Shown here in pieces: positions 62,833-64,000 of a stretch of 64,000 nucleotides of DNA. Source of the stretch: Telmatospirillum sp. J64-1. Lineage in GTDB: Bacteria; Pseudomonadota; Alphaproteobacteria; Rhodospirillales; Magnetospirillaceae. A model generated the notes under the pieces. That model ran no database searches. It was not told where the DNA came from and saw nothing but the letters and a program-made list of their open reading frames with translations. Within the stretch, counting starts at the first letter, position 1. Every line of letters starts with the position of its first letter. The translations under genes and the position numbers were made by a program. Location: positions 47,911-111,910 of the forward strand of contig NZ_SBHN01000020.1 of NCBI RefSeq assembly GCF_006980715.1, written 5' to 3'.

Positions 62833-63723
62833 ATGTCGTTCAGAAAGTCCTTTCTCGCAGCCTTTGCCCTTTCGGCCGTCTGCCTCAACCCCCTCCCCGC
62901 CGCCGCCGACATCACCATCACCGACATCGTCGGCCGCACCGTCACCTTGGAAAAACCGGCTGAACGCATCCTGCTGGGCGAAGGCCGGCAGTTGATCGCC
63001 CTGTCACCCATCGAACCGGATATCGGCAACAAGATCGTCGGCTGGCTGGGCGACCTGCAACGGCTGGACCCCGCCTCCTATCAGCTTTACCGCGAGAAAT
63101 ACCCGAACCTGGACAAGGTCCCGCAGGTGGGCGTGACCAGCGAGGAAACCTTCTCGGTGGAGAAGGCCCTGTCGGTCCGTCCCGACATCGCCATCCTGAG
63201 CGGCGGCCACGGCCCCTCTTCCGATTCCACCGAAACCATCCGCCAGTTGGAAGCCGCCGGCATTCCGGTGATCTTCGTCGACTTCCGCAACAAGCCGCTG
63301 GAAAACACCATCCCCAGCCTGAAGATCATGGCCCAGGCCCTGGGCCGCGAGGCGGAAAGCCAGGCCTTCATCGAATTCTATGAAAACCGCATGAAGCGGA
63401 TTTCCGACCGTCTGGCGGCCCATCCCGACCTGCAGCGCCCGAAGGTGCTGATGGAAATGTTCGCCGGCAGCGAGGATTGCTGCGGTTCGCCCGGCCGGGG
63501 GAATCTGGGCGAGTTCATCGACTTCGTCGGCGGCCACAATATCGGCGCGGATGTCCTTCAGGCGCCGCTGGGCCCGATCAGCCTCGAATACATCGTCAGC
63601 CAGAATCCCGAGGTCTATATCGGCACGGGCTCCTCGCAGGCCGCGCGCGGCGTGGTCCTGGTCGGCGCCGGGGTCGAGGAAGAGGCCACCCAGGAAAGCC
63701 TGAAGAAGGCCATCGCCCTGTAG
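62833..63723 (+). CDS. ABC transporter substrate-binding protein, siderophore/cobalamin type, C-terminally truncated
   Basis: A 296-residue periplasmic binding protein of the FecB/BtuF-like class: signal peptide (SFLAAFALSAVCLNPLPAAA), then ITDIVGRTVTLEKPAERILL and SFRPDIAILSG-like SVRPDIAILSGGHGP, then CCGSPGRGNLGEFIDFVGGH. Similar proteins are about 360-375 residues and end with a conserved Trp/His-rich segment; here the frame stops after QESLKKAIAL. About 70 residues therefore seem to be missing. A Fur-type site lies upstream. The truncation coincides with a change in sequence character, so the gene is probably interrupted by an inserted element and inactive. Confidence 0.75.
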   Translation: MSFRKSFLAAFALSAVCLNPLPAAADITITDIVGRTVTLEKPAERILLGEGRQLIALSPIEPDIGNKIVGWLGDLQRLDPASYQLYREKYPNLDKVPQVGVTSEETFSVEKALSVRPDIAILSGGHGPSSDSTETIRQLEAAGIPVIFVDFRNKPLENTIPSLKIMAQALGREAESQAFIEFYENRMKRISDRLAAHPDLQRPKVLMEMFAGSEDCCGSPGRGNLGEFIDFVGGHNIGADVLQAPLGPISLEYIVSQNPEVYIGTGSSQAARGVVLVGAGVEEEATQESLKKAIAL

Positions 63724-63774
63724 CGCGGCGGCTAATTTTGGACTGACAGACACTTGATTTTGGACTCTCTCGGA

Positions 63775-63819
63775 GCCGTTAGAACAGGGGTTTGAAGCCC
63801 TCTTCTAACGGCATTTTTT
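63775..63819 (+). terminator. strong hairpin with T-tract after the truncated gene
   Basis: Arms GCCGTTAGAA and TTCTAACGGC, with an additional AGGG/CCCT step inside, followed by ATTTTTT. It is an intrinsic terminator located between the truncated gene and the last gene. Confidence 0.82.
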
Positions 63820-63839
63820 GTGCCGCCGCCGCTGCCCTC

Positions 63840-63874
63840 TTGACGGTTTGGACGCAGTAGAACATTAAGGGAAC
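63840..63874 (+). promoter_or_regulatory. promoter with LexA-type box
   Basis: TTGACG (63840-63845), then a weak -10 (CATTAA, 63863-63868) at 17 bp. Overlapping the -10 is GAAC-ATTAAGG-GAAC (63860-63874), which is GAAC-N7-GAAC, the alphaproteobacterial LexA (SOS) pattern. The downstream gene may be DNA-damage induced. Confidence 0.6.
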
Positions 63875-63900
63875 ATCTTGTTCTGTTGCGGAGCATCGCC

Positions 63901-64000
63901 ATGGCCAGGAAGACCCTCTATATCTGCCAGCCCTATCTCCTGGAGATGGGCAAGTCCGAGAAGCTAAAGCCCGGAGTGGCGATTACGCCATCGACCAAGG
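63901..64000 (+). CDS. start of an unknown gene, cut by the window edge
   Basis: An open frame from ATG 63901 continues past the window. The visible 33 residues begin MARKTLYICQPYLLEMGKSE and continue KLKPGVAITPSTK. A GGAGC ribosome site and a LexA-type box lie upstream. No family is recognised. It follows the truncated binding-protein gene and may belong to an inserted element. Confidence 0.5.
   Translation, partial: MARKTLYICQPYLLEMGKSEKLKPGVAITPSTK

Overview
The window is a high-GC, densely coded chromosomal segment from an alphaproteobacterium, most likely of the Rhodospirillales (Magnetospirillum/Azospirillum type); the genus cannot be fixed from the sequence alone. Lineage markers are TrcR (DUF1013), DUF1192, the F1-ATPase zeta subunit (DUF1476), a ChvG/ChvI-like pair, UbiX, a CpaE-type ATPase and polyhydroxybutyrate genes. 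There are no rRNA or tRNA genes and no CRISPR array.

Layout. 1-6.8 kb: a symporter-fused histidine kinase, a DUF1192 / hydroxybutyrate dehydrogenase / thioesterase operon, a quinone oxidoreductase, trcR and a small PepSY-like protein. 6.8-14.2 kb: a decayed TMEM165/GDT1 gene, propionyl-CoA synthetase, a short DUF465 gene with a structured 3' region, ubiX and a CHASE hybrid kinase. 14.2-23.4 kb: yajQ, an orphan CpaE/TadZ, then purine synthesis (purB, zeta, NRDE, purC, purS, purQ, purL), with a GIY-YIG nuclease gene bracketed by palindromic repeats between purC and purS. 23.8-30.3 kb: a block inserted between purL and bolA-rarD-grxD (VF530, RHH regulator, PHB depolymerase, APH-like kinase, DUF1428/VOC/HxlR module). 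30.3-37.3 kb: ChvG/ChvI-like two-component system, envelope lipoproteins, a CBS-PAS kinase and a ferritin-like remnant. 37.5-48.5 kb: a same-strand glycan cassette (epimerase, glycosidase-epimerase fusion, B12-type radical SAM enzyme, four glycosyltransferases, methyltransferase) ending in a cation/proton antiporter. 48.5-59.9 kb: topoisomerase IB, TauE/SafE, DksA-like protein, PAS kinase, subtilase autotransporter, DUF4383, a cytochrome c-Cu/Zn SOD fusion and a cNMP-domain antiporter. 60.0-64.0 kb: modABC, a truncated Fe3+-siderophore/cobalamin-type binding protein, and a possible SOS-controlled gene cut by the window edge.

Most notable are the 37.5-47.3 kb glycan cassette, which looks like a coherent but uncharacterised pathway with an unusual glycosidase-epimerase fusion; the cytochrome c-SodC fusion; a family of paired palindromic repeats (six loci) that exactly brackets the GIY-YIG nuclease gene and supplies its C-terminal codons; and the broken gene plus LexA-type box at the right edge, which looks like the border of an inserted element.
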